From Clostridiales bacterium (GTDB taxonomy: Bacteria; Bacillota; Clostridia; Lachnospirales; Lachnospiraceae): a stretch of DNA of 44,202 bases. The first letter of the stretch is position 1; the number at the start of each line of letters is the position of its first letter. The notes below the pieces were generated by a model. It saw nothing but the letters and a program-made list of their open reading frames with translations. It made no database searches and was not told the origin of the DNA. The translations under genes were made by a program, and so were the position numbers. Below are positions 1 to 7,775 of the stretch, one piece after another. The DNA lies in NCBI GenBank assembly GCA_012520645.1, contig JAAYNV010000041.1, positions 1-44,202 of the forward strand. The letters run 5' to 3'.

Positions 1-36
1 AAACAAAAGAGGAATAAGGAGGTTGAAAATAGTTAG
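1..36 (+). CDS. possible C-terminal end of a truncated upstream gene
   Basis: Frame 1 is open from the window edge to a TAG at 34-36 and would encode only the last eleven residues, lysine- and glutamate-rich. There is too little to name a family. It may equally be noncoding sequence; the promoter-like sequence at 23-50 overlaps it. Confidence 0.2.
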   Translation, partial: KQKRNKEVENS

Positions 37-50
37 GAAATGATTATAAT
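23..50 (+). promoter_or_regulatory. candidate sigma-A promoter for the cysteine-motif/AraC genes
   Basis: TTGAAA (23-28) and a perfect TATAAT (45-50) are separated by 16 bp. The implied transcript has a leader of about 115 nt before the ATG at 176. The leader contains a TGATGA/TCATCA inverted repeat but matches no riboswitch I recognise. Confidence 0.5.
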
Positions 51-175
51 GGTGATGAACATATCTAAGATTATCATCAAGGGGAAACTCTGCCCATTAA
101 AATCCTAAGCTAACTAAACGCAATCTTTTAAGCCTGTCATAATGGACATATCAAAAGAAAAGGAGCTATAATAAA

Positions 176-637
176 ATGATAACAAAAAAAGAAACCGCTA
201 TGGATTTGTTTGAAAATGGCTGTAACTGCTCACAGGCTGTATTGCTTACCTTCTCCGAGGACTTTCGTCTGGATTCAGATAAGGCGATTGCTCTTTCCGT
301 TCCATTCGGAGGCGGTATGTCAAAACAGGGAAAAACCTGCGGCTGTCTGTCTGGTGCACTGATGGTAATTGGCCTATGCTTTGGAAATAATTCCACTAAA
401 ATCATAGCCAATCGTGGACTTTCCTACAATATGGGAAAAGAATTTATTGAAAGATTTCAGGAAAAGTTCGGTGCTACGGAGTGCCGTGAATTAATACGGT
501 TGGATCTGAATAAGAAAGAGGATCTGGAAGAAGCTACCAGAAATGTATTTGGGAACCGCTGCAAAAATATGGTCGGCATGACCGTCGAGTTATTAGAACA
601 GTTCTTAAATGAAAAAAGAATGGAGACCGGTAATTAA
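176..637 (+). CDS. C_GCAxxG_C_C family protein (putative redox/metal protein)
   Basis: A 153-residue soluble protein. It has a Gly-Cys-Asn-Cys motif at residues 15-18, a Gly-rich stretch followed by Cys-Gly-Cys at 55-57, and further cysteines near residues 100 and 127. This spacing is the signature of the C_GCAxxG_C_C family, whose members are thought to be redox-active or metal-binding but whose biochemical role is unproven. The start is set by AGGAG at 161-165, ten bases before the ATG. It is followed after 16 bases by an AraC-family regulator on the same strand, so the two are probably co-transcribed. Family call is firm; function is unknown. Confidence 0.8.
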   Translation: MITKKETAMDLFENGCNCSQAVLLTFSEDFRLDSDKAIALSVPFGGGMSKQGKTCGCLSGALMVIGLCFGNNSTKIIANRGLSYNMGKEFIERFQEKFGATECRELIRLDLNKKEDLEEATRNVFGNRCKNMVGMTVELLEQFLNEKRMETGN

Positions 638-653
638 TACCACCACTTGATTT

Positions 654-1475
654 ATGAATGTACCTTTTGATTTTATGTCGAATCCCCAAAAACAATTTAA
701 CCGGCAGATTTTCCTGAAAACCTATGTAGAAAATAAGCCATCTAAGATCTATACACAGGTAACTGAAAATCTACTAGTCATTGTTCTACACGGAAAAAAG
801 CATCTCATCTACCGTGACTATGAAACTACTGTAAAAGAAGGTGAGTTTGCTCTTTTCCGCAAGGGCAATTATATTATGAATCAGATTCTGAGTGATGAAA
901 AATATGAAAGTCTGCTCATCTTTCTGGGTGATGAAATGCTCAAAAGCATATCCCGTCCTTCTCTTTCCTCTTCCAAGGAAGAAATTCCTTTTTTTAAAGG
1001 AAACACGATTCCTTATATGGCAAACGAGGTAAATTCCATACAGCAGCTTATGGTAGATTATGATCAATATGAAGAAATCATCCATTTAAAAATAATGGAA
1101 CTTCTGATCTACATACAAAAAACAGACCAAACAGGAGCCTTTGAGAATTTTCTACATTCCCTTTCCATGGAATGTGATTTCCGGCAAAATATTTTACAGA
1201 ATTATACTTATCTGCAAAATATCCAAGAAATGGCTGACGCCGTACATATGAGTGTCAGTTCCTATAAAAGAAAATTTCAAAAAACCTTTGGATGTACTCC
1301 TCACTTCTGGGCAAATGAACAGAAGCTATCCAAAGCCGCTCTGCTTTTGGATACATCCAATTATTCCATTACCGACATCTGCTTTATATGCGGATTCTCT
1401 TCCCTTTCCACCTTTCACGCCCAATTTAGAAAAAAGTATGGTATATCTCCGGGAATCTATAGAAAGAACCGCTGA
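654..1475 (+). CDS. AraC-family transcriptional regulator
   Basis: 273 residues. The last 100 or so contain two helix-turn-helix units: the first around VHMSVSSYKRKFQKTFG, the second around ICGFSSLSTFHAQFRKKYG, ending in the typical SPGIYR. The N-terminal half is a beta-rich cupin-like sensor region resembling the ExsA type (FRKGNYIMNQ). No good ribosome binding site precedes the ATG; an in-frame ATG at 675 is an alternative. It probably controls the neighbouring cysteine-motif gene or an unlinked regulon; the effector cannot be deduced. Its 3' end overlaps a hairpin that ends transcription. Confidence 0.85.
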   Translation: MNVPFDFMSNPQKQFNRQIFLKTYVENKPSKIYTQVTENLLVIVLHGKKHLIYRDYETTVKEGEFALFRKGNYIMNQILSDEKYESLLIFLGDEMLKSISRPSLSSSKEEIPFFKGNTIPYMANEVNSIQQLMVDYDQYEEIIHLKIMELLIYIQKTDQTGAFENFLHSLSMECDFRQNILQNYTYLQNIQEMADAVHMSVSSYKRKFQKTFGCTPHFWANEQKLSKAALLLDTSNYSITDICFICGFSSLSTFHAQFRKKYGISPGIYRKNR

Positions 1476-1484
1476 TTCCCGGAG
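1447..1484 (+). terminator. hairpin terminator overlapping the AraC stop codon
   Basis: Perfect 11-bp inverted repeat CTCCGGGAATC (1447-1457) / GATTCCCGGAG (1474-1484), followed by CTTTCTTA. The U-tract is weak. The left arm lies inside the AraC reading frame, and the structure separates it from the convergent sdpI-like gene. Confidence 0.55.
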
Positions 1485-1489
1485 CTTTC

Positions 1490-2146
1490 TTACTGACTAT
1501 CTGCTTTTTTGTGTAGAAAATAGTAAACTCCGGAATATACAAAAGGCACAATAATCATTGCTCCAAATACTGCATAAATAATCCAATCTACCTTAAACAG
1601 TATATTTACCAGTAAAACTAATCCACCTGACATCCATAGCCATCCTGTTACACGATGTGTATGATTCCAGGTCTCCTCATCTGAAAGTGTCCATGGAAGT
1701 TTAATGCCAATGAAATGATTCTGCCTGCATTTCGGGAGATAATTACCAACCGCCATAAATAGCAAAGCGATAAAAATCTGAATTATTTTGAAAATATCCA
1801 TCTGTCCGCCCAGTGCATAAGAATACATTGTCACTCCACAAATAATGGATACAAGCGGACAGATCCAAAGAACCAGCATATACATCTTACTGCTTACCTT
1901 CCGTTCTTCCTTCATTTTCTTCTCCCCTTTGATCTGTCCAAACACACACAGCATATGCACACCAAGTAAAAAAAGCGGCAGACCAAACACCACAAATGCT
2001 TTGCTGCTCCATCCGTTCGGCGTCCCGTCCATACCGAAATGTGTTGCCATTGTATCCGGCAGCTTAGACCACATGATCGTTCCAAATAGTATTGGCAGTA
2101 AAATAATGATTCCTGTAAATATTATTGTTTTTTTATACTGTTTCAT
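1490..2146 (-). CDS. sdpI: SdpI-like immunity protein (DUF1648 + SdpI domains)
   Basis: 218-residue membrane protein with about six hydrophobic segments. Residues 30-60 carry the DUF1648 pattern (HFGMDGTPNGWSSKA), and the second half carries the SdpI pattern (FIGIKLPWTLSDEETWNHTH) common to Bacillus SdpI and its homologues. In Bacillus, SdpI both protects against the SdpC toxin and sequesters the SdpR repressor at the membrane. The start lies inside the upstream repressor gene (14-bp overlap) and has an AGGAG about ten bases upstream. No SdpABC toxin genes are in the window, so this is an orphan immunity/signal-transduction pair. Substrate or toxin specificity is unknown. Confidence 0.85.
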   Translation of the reverse strand: MKQYKKTIIFTGIIILLPILFGTIMWSKLPDTMATHFGMDGTPNGWSSKAFVVFGLPLFLLGVHMLCVFGQIKGEKKMKEERKVSSKMYMLVLWICPLVSIICGVTMYSYALGGQMDIFKIIQIFIALLFMAVGNYLPKCRQNHFIGIKLPWTLSDEETWNHTHRVTGWLWMSGGLVLLVNILFKVDWIIYAVFGAMIIVPFVYSGVYYFLHKKADSQ

Positions 2147-2414
2147 CCTGATAATCTCCTTTCAAATCCGAAAGCCAGAGCATGACCTCCTCCACTACAG
2201 ATGTATTGAGTTCATAGTAAACAAAATTTTTACACTTTGTTTCTGTTACAAGCTCTGCTTTTTTTAATATACTTAAATGATACGATATGGTTGCCCCTGT
2301 CATATCAAAATGATTTCCTATTTCTCCTGCCGAAAGCCTCTGCTTTTTTAATAGTGTCAGAATTTCTCTCCTGACAGGATCGGACAACGCTTTAAATGTC
2401 TCAGCAAATGCCAA
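2133..2414 (-). CDS. sdpR: ArsR-family repressor, SdpR-type autorepressor
   Basis: 93-residue winged-helix protein. It has the ArsR fold pattern: FKALSDPVRREILTLL (residues 8-23), recognition helix around MTGATISYHLSILKKAELV, and a beta-wing. No ArsR-type metal-binding ELCVC box is present, as expected for SdpR-like autorepressors. It overlaps the sdpI-like gene, an arrangement conserved from Bacillus to Clostridia. Palindromes directly upstream (2445-2474) are the likely operators and would shut off its own promoter. Confidence 0.85.
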   Translation of the reverse strand: MAFAETFKALSDPVRREILTLLKKQRLSAGEIGNHFDMTGATISYHLSILKKAELVTETKCKNFVYYELNTSVVEEVMLWLSDLKGDYQDETV

Positions 2415-2441
2415 GCTACCACCTCCATCCTATATTCACCT

Positions 2442-2508
2442 GTTTAGAATAGTTTCTATTTAGAAATATTTCTAAATATATGGTAGCAGTCTCCACAGGA
2501 AGAGTCAA
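2442..2508 (-). promoter_or_regulatory. sdpRI promoter with tandem palindromic operators
   Basis: On the minus strand, TTGACT (2503-2508) and TACCAT (2480-2485) are spaced by 17 bp. Immediately downstream is a perfect 20-bp palindrome, ATTTAGAAATATTTCTAAAT (2458-2477), then a related imperfect palindrome, TAGAATAGTTTCTA (2445-2458). Their centres are about 16 bp apart and they share 11 of 14 core bases. This is what autorepression by a dimeric winged-helix protein would look like. Confidence 0.65.
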
Positions 2509-2524
2509 GAGGTATTTTGATTTT

Positions 2525-2547
2525 TTTCTAAATAGCTATTTATGAAA
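2525..2547. promoter_or_regulatory. third palindrome upstream of sdpR
   Basis: A 14-bp perfect palindrome TAAATAGCTATTTA (2529-2542) flanked by TTTC and GAAA. It shares the TTTCTAAATA element with the sdpR operator downstream. It sits just upstream of a rightward TTGACA promoter, so it could link control of the divergent genes. Confidence 0.4.
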
Positions 2548-2552
2548 ATATA

Positions 2553-2581
2553 TTGACATGTTTTCTTAGATTTTGTATTAT
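2553..2581 (+). promoter_or_regulatory. strong-looking rightward promoter
   Basis: Consensus TTGACA (2553-2558), 17-bp spacer, TATTAT (2576-2581). The next rightward gene starts at 2734, giving a leader of about 145 nt. A second candidate, TAGACT (2680-2685) / TAGAAT (2703-2708) with a 17-bp spacer and an upstream TG, lies closer to the gene. Confidence 0.5.
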
Positions 2582-2733
2582 CGGAATATAATATATGCGT
2601 TTCTCGAATATTACTATATCTTATGTATCGTATTGCAATAATTTCTTTGCATAATTCCGTTATTTTTTTAAAAATCGAATAGACTTTCCTCTCCTGCTAT
2701 GCTAGAATTGATTTTATAAAAGGGAGTGGTTAT

Positions 2734-3141
2734 ATGCTGACACAGGAAGATTTATCTGCAATTCATAATTTATTTGTCGGACAATTTGATCATATTGATA
2801 AAAGACTGGACGGTATTGACGAAAGACTGGACGGCATCGATGAAAGACTGGACGGCATCGATGAAAGACTGGACGGCATCGATGAAAGACTGGACGGCAT
2901 CGATGAAAGGCTGGACGGTATCGATAAAAGACTGGATGAACATGACCGTCGCTTTGACCGATTAGACACCACCATATCTTTGATGCAAGGCGATATCAAT
3001 GCTTTAAGAAATGGTCAGCGTGATATCTGTCATCGTCTGGACAGCTTATCTGAGAAGGTAGATTATACCTATCATCTTGCCATTGACAATTGGGGAAATC
3101 TCGTGGAATCCAAAAAGCGTCTGGATTTATTAGAAGGATAA
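2734..3141 (+). CDS. coiled-coil protein with seven tandem heptads
   Basis: 135 residues, acidic and soluble, preceded by AGGGAG. Residues 22-70 are seven copies of a heptad, D-(E/K)-R-L-D-G-I, with Leu and Ile at the a/d positions. The rest of the protein continues the same Leu/Ile periodicity (RRFDRLDTTIS, CHRLDSLSEKV), so the whole chain is probably one long coiled coil. There is no signal peptide or membrane segment. I do not recognise a functional family; similar heptad proteins are annotated as hypothetical. A rho-independent terminator follows, so it is a monocistronic gene. Repeat number may vary between strains. Confidence 0.7.
   Translation: MLTQEDLSAIHNLFVGQFDHIDKRLDGIDERLDGIDERLDGIDERLDGIDERLDGIDERLDGIDKRLDEHDRRFDRLDTTISLMQGDINALRNGQRDICHRLDSLSEKVDYTYHLAIDNWGNLVESKKRLDLLEG
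2797..2943 (+). repeat. seven tandem 21-bp units encoding heptads
   Basis: Units start at 2797, 2818, 2839, 2860, 2881, 2902 and 2923. The central three units (2839-2901) are identical; the outer ones differ by a few bases and the last ends in Asp-Glu-His. Because 21 is divisible by 3, gain or loss of units keeps the frame and also leaves other frames open, which explains spurious reading frames here. Confidence 0.95.
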
Positions 3142-3182
3142 TACTGGCATAAAGGAAGGAATGTCTATTTGATATAAAGCAT

Positions 3183-3208
3183 GGAGTCCGCTTACGGACT
3201 CCTTTTTT
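3183..3208 (+). terminator. rho-independent terminator of the heptad gene
   Basis: GGAGTCCG (3183-3190), four-base loop, CGGACTCC (3195-3202), then six T residues. It lies 42 bases after the stop codon. Confidence 0.9.
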
Positions 3209-3233
3209 GTATGACAGGAAACAGCCGCTGTGT

Positions 3234-3791
3234 CTATTTGTCCTTTCCGCTTCCTATATATTCCTCTGTTGTCGAAAGTTCCGTATGTATCGTGGAAAAG
3301 CTCTCGACAATTTTTTCTGTAATCTGTTCAAATTGTTCCGTCTGCCCTGCTACGGCATCCTTCAGGTATAACACTTTTACGCCGCTATCAATAAGTCCTT
3401 CCACGGTTGCCAAAATACAGCACTCTGCCACAACACCACATACAATGACCCTGTCTGCTCTTTTTACTGCTTCCATAACCTGTGGAATCATACAGGAGGA
3501 ATATGTGGATTTCTCATAAACAGGATACCGGTCTGCAAAGGGCAGAAATTCATCCATCAACGCATTAAGCCATACATCTGCATTGATATCCGCGTATTCT
3601 CTGTTGTATTCCCTCCATGTACCAGCTGGCTTTTTCGGTGCTGTGAATATAGTAAAAATAACCTCTTCTGCTCTCTTTGATTCTAGTATTTTTACAATAT
3701 TTGCTGCCGCTTTGTCTGCGCCGGGACAGCCCCATGGTTCTCCTTCCTTATATACATTCTGCATATCTACAACGAGTAATAAATCCTTCAT
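3234..3791 (-). CDS. isochorismatase-fold cysteine hydrolase (nicotinamidase-like)
   Basis: About 185 residues. The three catalytic positions of the cysteine hydrolase family are visible: Asp in LLLVVDMQN near the N-terminus, Lys in VYEKSTYSS, and the nucleophile Cys in CGVVAECCIL with the preceding cis-peptide region. Members hydrolyse nicotinamide, isochorismate or related amides, so substrate cannot be fixed, but length and pattern favour a nicotinamidase-like amidase. An ATG four codons upstream (3803) touches the AAAGGA with no spacing, so the start at 3791 is preferred. It stands alone on this strand between a terminator and a divergent nucleoside operon; a role in NAD salvage is an inference. 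Confidence 0.8.
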   Translation of the reverse strand: MKDLLLVVDMQNVYKEGEPWGCPGADKAAANIVKILESKRAEEVIFTIFTAPKKPAGTWREYNREYADINADVWLNALMDEFLPFADRYPVYEKSTYSSCMIPQVMEAVKRADRVIVCGVVAECCILATVEGLIDSGVKVLYLKDAVAGQTEQFEQITEKIVESFSTIHTELSTTEEYIGSGKDK

Positions 3792-3896
3792 TGTTATACC
3801 CATTCCTTTCTTTTTTGAGTTGGCTTAAAACCATTTATTTTATTATACACCATAATAAAACGGTCATATTTATCTGTCTTGTCACCTATCTTTACA

Positions 3897-3926
3897 TTGA
3901 CATTTACAGACACATATGCTAATAAT
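3897..3926 (+). promoter_or_regulatory. candidate promoter of the nucleoside uptake operon
   Basis: TTGACA (3897-3902) with an 18-bp spacer to AATAAT (3921-3926). A further TATAAT at 3934-3939 lacks a good -35. Either could serve the operon starting at 3987. Confidence 0.4.
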
Positions 3927-3986
3927 TTATTATTATAATGATTTTGACACAGAAAACAACTTTTATACAGAAATCAGGTGTACATA

Positions 3987-4763
3987 ATGGAATATATGCC
4001 CCATATCCGACTCTCTGATAAAGAAGCTGCTCCTTTCGCACTGCTTCCCGGAGATCCTGCACGTATTGATCGGATTGCTTTGCAGCTTAACTCCGTAAAG
4101 GAACTTGCCTGTAACCGGGAATTTCGCAGTATAAGCGGATTTTACAAAAATGTTCCTGTTCTGGCAGTTTCTACCGGAATCGGAGGACCATCCACGGCAA
4201 CGGCAGTCGAAGAGCTTGCCCGCATTGGTGTCCCCTATTTTATCCGCATCGGAAGCTGCGGAGCTTTACAGCCGGATTTAAAAACCGGTGATTTGATTCT
4301 GGTCACTGCTGCTATGAAAGATGATGGTACTTCCAGATCTTATACGGGAAACGCTTATCCTGCTGCTGCAGACTATTATCTGTTAAAAGCATGTGAAGAA
4401 AGCGCACGGGAGTTGTCTATTCCCTTTCACATGGGATTCTGTCGCAGTCATGACAGTTTATATGCGGAAGAAAAAAAGCGGATGGATGCCATCTGCTCAG
4501 CTCAGGGTATTCTCGGTTCAGACATGGAAACGGCAGCTGCCTTTGTCTGTGCTTCCCTAAAAGGATTGCATGCCGCTTCCATCTTAAATGTTGTTGTTGA
4601 ATACAAAGATGATCTGACTAATCAGATTAATCACTACATAGATGGGGAAGCCCTGACTGCAAGGGGTGAAAAAAATGAAATTCTTACAGCGCTCAATGCG
4701 TTTGTCAGAATATATAATCATTCTAAAATGAAAAAGGAGCATACTTATGAAAAATTTATTTAA
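3987..4763 (+). CDS. nucleoside phosphorylase, uridine-phosphorylase-like
   Basis: 258 residues of the PNP/UDP phosphorylase superfamily (NP-I fold). Visible family motifs are LLPGDPARIDRI (phosphate-binding GDP loop), STGIGGPSTATAVEEL, RIGSCGALQPDLKTGD and the ribose-binding GSDMETAAAF. It would cleave a nucleoside with phosphate to free base and ribose-1-phosphate in the cytoplasm; uridine is the best guess. The start at 3987 is chosen over the upstream GTG at 3978 because an AGGTG Shine-Dalgarno overlaps that GTG six bases before the ATG. The downstream S-component gene begins inside its 3' end, so enzyme and transporter are translationally linked. Confidence 0.85.
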   Translation: MEYMPHIRLSDKEAAPFALLPGDPARIDRIALQLNSVKELACNREFRSISGFYKNVPVLAVSTGIGGPSTATAVEELARIGVPYFIRIGSCGALQPDLKTGDLILVTAAMKDDGTSRSYTGNAYPAAADYYLLKACEESARELSIPFHMGFCRSHDSLYAEEKKRMDAICSAQGILGSDMETAAAFVCASLKGLHAASILNVVVEYKDDLTNQINHYIDGEALTARGEKNEILTALNAFVRIYNHSKMKKEHTYEKFI

Positions 4764-5349
4764 GACCAAATTTAACACAGCCTGCATTGTTCTGATTCCG
4801 ACCTGTATCGGCATCAATTATCTGGGAAAACTGATTGCTTCAACTTTAAAACTCCCCTTATGGTTAGACTGTATCGGCACCTGTATCGGTGCCATCCTTG
4901 GCGGACCTCTGATCGGCGCCATCTGCGGTGCAGCAAACAATCTGATTTACGGCTTTACTACCGGTGACAATATTACATTAATCTATGCACTGACCAGTCT
5001 TGGTATCGGTCTGGCAGTTGGTATCATGGCAAGACTCAGCTTTATGAAAAAAACTTCCGGAGCCCTGCTGACTGCTGTTGTTGGAGGTCTGACTGCTGTT
5101 GTAATCTCTACACCGTTAAATATCCTTTTCTGGGGCGGTACAACCGGAAATATTTGGGGTGATGCTTTATTTGCAACGACTCAGGCTTCCGGTTTTCCGG
5201 TATGGCTTGGCTCTTTTTTAGATGAACTGGTTGTAGATGTGCCGGATAAAGTACTGACACTACTCATTGTATTTGCTATTGTAAAATTCCTGCCAAACAA
5301 GCTGGTATCTCTTTATACAAGTGATGATACCATTGAAAAACTGGATTAA
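4747..5349 (+). CDS. ECF transporter S component, probably nucleoside-specific
   Basis: 200 residues with about six hydrophobic helices. It has the glycine-rich ECF S-component pattern (LDCIGTCIGAILGGPLIGAI, followed by TNL-like AANNLIYG). It is the substrate-binding membrane subunit of an energy-coupling-factor importer; EcfT and EcfA follow directly. The start overlaps the phosphorylase stop by 17 bases and has AAAGGAG at a good distance. Linkage to a uridine-phosphorylase-like enzyme suggests a nucleoside, or possibly ribose, as cargo. Substrate is inferred from context only. Confidence 0.8.
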   Translation: MKNLFKTKFNTACIVLIPTCIGINYLGKLIASTLKLPLWLDCIGTCIGAILGGPLIGAICGAANNLIYGFTTGDNITLIYALTSLGIGLAVGIMARLSFMKKTSGALLTAVVGGLTAVVISTPLNILFWGGTTGNIWGDALFATTQASGFPVWLGSFLDELVVDVPDKVLTLLIVFAIVKFLPNKLVSLYTSDDTIEKLD

Positions 5350-5358
5350 GGATCTATT

Positions 5359-6135
5359 ATGAAAAGCATCAGTTTATATGTAGCAAATAACTCTTATCTG
5401 ACAAAACTGCATCCTTTTACAAAACTGCTCTATATTGCAGCCGCCGTGAGCATTCCACTGCTTTCCGGTCGGCTGTGGATGTTCTGCACATGGATCGGCG
5501 TCAGCCTGATTATACTGACCAGCGGGAAGCTTCTTCGAAAGACCTTCCCGCTTATTGCGTTTTCCTTTACAATTCTTTTGACCATTTTTCTGATTCATGG
5601 ACTGTTTCATACGGGTAATACAACCGTTATTTTCTCAATCGGACCTCTGCATTTTTATAAAGAAGGAGTTCTGTATTCTGCAAAAATCGGACTGAATATC
5701 TTAAATATGCTTTTGTCCTTTGCTGTTTTTATACTCTCTACAAAGCCTTCGGAATTTGTTGAAGAATTGGAAAAAAAAGGATTTTCTCCCCGTTTCGGAT
5801 ATATTATCAATTCCGTTTTTCAAATTATTCCCCAGATGATCGGCACAATGCACACCATTGCTGATGCCCAAAGAAGCCGGGGCACAGAAACAGAAGGAAG
5901 TCTTTTCACTCGTGCAAAGGCATTGATTCCTTTGATTTCCCCAGTTATCGCAGGCTCTCTGATCAATACAAGAGAGCGAGCCATTGCACTGGAAGTCCGT
6001 GGCTTTGGCTCAGGAATCAAAAGAACTTATTTAACGGATCATCCTAAAAGTAAAGTGGACATCCTATGTCGTCTGATACTGTACGCCGCTATTTTGATTG
6101 CTGTATGCTGGAGGATTACCTTATGTCTTATATAA
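5359..6135 (+). CDS. ecfT: ECF transporter transmembrane component EcfT
   Basis: 258 residues with five or six membrane segments. It carries the two cytoplasmic coupling-helix motifs of EcfT: one around ADAQRSRGTE (about residue 170) and the second, RERAIALEVRGFG (about residue 205), containing the conserved Ala-Arg-Gly-type triplets that contact the ATPases. It starts nine bases after the S component and ends inside the ATPase gene, so this dedicated (group I) ECF module is encoded in one operon with its own S component. Confidence 0.9.
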   Translation: MKSISLYVANNSYLTKLHPFTKLLYIAAAVSIPLLSGRLWMFCTWIGVSLIILTSGKLLRKTFPLIAFSFTILLTIFLIHGLFHTGNTTVIFSIGPLHFYKEGVLYSAKIGLNILNMLLSFAVFILSTKPSEFVEELEKKGFSPRFGYIINSVFQIIPQMIGTMHTIADAQRSRGTETEGSLFTRAKALIPLISPVIAGSLINTRERAIALEVRGFGSGIKRTYLTDHPKSKVDILCRLILYAAILIAVCWRITLCLI

Positions 6136-7763
6136 CCGCTGTAAACTTAAAATACCGCTATCCGCATACCGACAGACTCGCATTAAACGGGCTCACCTTC
6201 TCGATTGAAAAAGGCGAATTTATCGGTATCATCGGTCGCAATGGAGCCGGAAAGAGTACGCTCTGCTCTGCCCTCATCGGGCTGGTACCCCAATTTTATA
6301 AGGGTGCGTATGGCGGAAAGCTTTTATTAGAGGATACCGATTTGTCGATTACGCCAACTGCCAGGCTTTGCAGCCGCATCGGGCTGGTATTTCAAAATCC
6401 CTTTAACCAGCTCTCCGGTGCCAAAGATACAGTGTATGAAGAAATTTCATTTGGTCTGCAGAATCTAGGCATCCCACGGGACGAGATACATAGACGCGTA
6501 GAAGAAACCATGAAGCTTTTGGATATTAGTGAATTTCGTGACCGCAACCCCTTCGATCTTTCCGGTGGTCAGATGCAGCGGGTAGCTCTGGCGGGTGTAC
6601 TTGTTATGCAGCCGGAGGTTTTGCTTCTGGACGAACCTACCTCCCAGCTTGATCCTCAGGGAAGCGAAGAAGTATTTCATGCCGTTGATAAGCTGACAGA
6701 ATCAGGTATTACCATTATTATGGTAGAACAAAAAATGGAAAAGCTCGCTGACTATTGTGACCGTATCCTGCTTCTGGATGATGGGAAGATAGTGGACTTT
6801 GATACCCCACAAAAAATTTTCTCCAGACCGGATCTGAAGGAACACGGCATCTGTCCTCCTGTTATCACGAAACTCTTTGAGGACTGGCAAATCCAAATGG
6901 AAAATGGACTTTATCCGGTTACACTAAAGGAAGCTTTAAGCCTGAAAAAACAGATTCCTTCTGATTTTCAGAAATCCATATATCAAAACCAATCTCATCT
7001 GCCTTATTCCGAATATACTGTCTCCTTCCGTATAGAAGACCTGTTTTTCTACTACCAAAAGGGTACTCCGGTTATAGAAAACCTGTCTCTTACACTTGAT
7101 ACCCGTCCGACCGCCATCATCGGTCAAAACGGTGCCGGAAAGACTACACTGGTAAAGCTCTTAAAAGGATTATTAAAGCCTGTAAGCGGTTCCATCTATT
7201 ACAAGAAAGAAGATATATCAGGAAAAACCGTGGCAATGATTGCAGGTCAGATTGGATATGTATTCCAGAATCCCGATGACCAGATTTTTAAATATACGGT
7301 ACTTGATGAGGTCATGTATGGACCGTTAAATATCGGCATGAACAAAGAAGCTGCCAAAGCACACGCTCTGGCAGCCATAAGACTGGTACAACTGGACGGA
7401 AAAGAACAAAAGAATCCCTATGATCTGGAGCTTTCCGACCGGAAAATGGTATCCATTGCTTCCATTCTCGCCATGGATACGGATGTCATTATTCTGGATG
7501 AACCGACTATCGCACAGGATTTTGAAGGCAGAAACATCATTCGCTCTATTATCGAAACGCTGGTTTCTCAAGGGAAATCCGTTCTTTCCATTCTGCACGA
7601 TATGAATTTTGTAGCCGACTGTTTCAGCCGGGTCATTATTATGGTACATGGCAAAGTGCTGGCAGATGGCACTCCGGAAGAAGTTTTTGAAAAGACAAAA
7701 CTGCTAAAGCAGGCAAAGCTGGAAGCGCCACAAAAAATACAGCTATGCAGACTGCTTGAATAA
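6123..7763 (+). CDS. ecfA: two-domain ECF ATPase (fused EcfA1-EcfA2)
   Basis: 546 residues with two ABC ATPase domains in one chain. Domain 1 has Walker A GRNGAGKST (38-46), Q-loop VFQNP, signature LSGGQ (146-150) and Walker B LLLDEPT. Domain 2 has Walker A GQNGAGKTT (334-342), VFQNPDDQIF, and Walker B VIILDEPT, but its signature reads LSDRKM (437-442) rather than LSGGQ. One composite ATP site may therefore be non-canonical; I recall related fused ECF ATPases with a similar variant, but not certainly. The start is the ATG at 6123, eight bases after GGAGG and overlapping ecfT by 13 bases; an upstream in-frame ATG at 6066 lies within ecfT and lacks such a site. Confidence 0.9.
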   Translation: MSYITAVNLKYRYPHTDRLALNGLTFSIEKGEFIGIIGRNGAGKSTLCSALIGLVPQFYKGAYGGKLLLEDTDLSITPTARLCSRIGLVFQNPFNQLSGAKDTVYEEISFGLQNLGIPRDEIHRRVEETMKLLDISEFRDRNPFDLSGGQMQRVALAGVLVMQPEVLLLDEPTSQLDPQGSEEVFHAVDKLTESGITIIMVEQKMEKLADYCDRILLLDDGKIVDFDTPQKIFSRPDLKEHGICPPVITKLFEDWQIQMENGLYPVTLKEALSLKKQIPSDFQKSIYQNQSHLPYSEYTVSFRIEDLFFYYQKGTPVIENLSLTLDTRPTAIIGQNGAGKTTLVKLLKGLLKPVSGSIYYKKEDISGKTVAMIAGQIGYVFQNPDDQIFKYTVLDEVMYGPLNIGMNKEAAKAHALAAIRLVQLDGKEQKNPYDLELSDRKMVSIASILAMDTDVIILDEPTIAQDFEGRNIIRSIIETLVSQGKSVLSILHDMNFVADCFSRVIIMVHGKVLADGTPEEVFEKTKLLKQAKLEAPQKIQLCRLLE

Positions 7764-7775
7764 AGCCGTTTATTG

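Noticed and set aside
51-175. Riboswitch in the leader of the cysteine-motif gene
   Set aside because: There is a TGATGA/TCATCA stem and a GGGG-CCC pairing, but no match to a known riboswitch core that I can recognise.
2797-2943. CRISPR-like short repeats
   Set aside because: The 21-bp units are directly adjacent without spacers, are in frame and encode heptads; no cas genes are present.
2774-2999. Alternative reading frames over the heptad repeats on both strands
   Set aside because: They are open only because 21 is a multiple of 3; they have no ribosome binding sites and low-complexity products.
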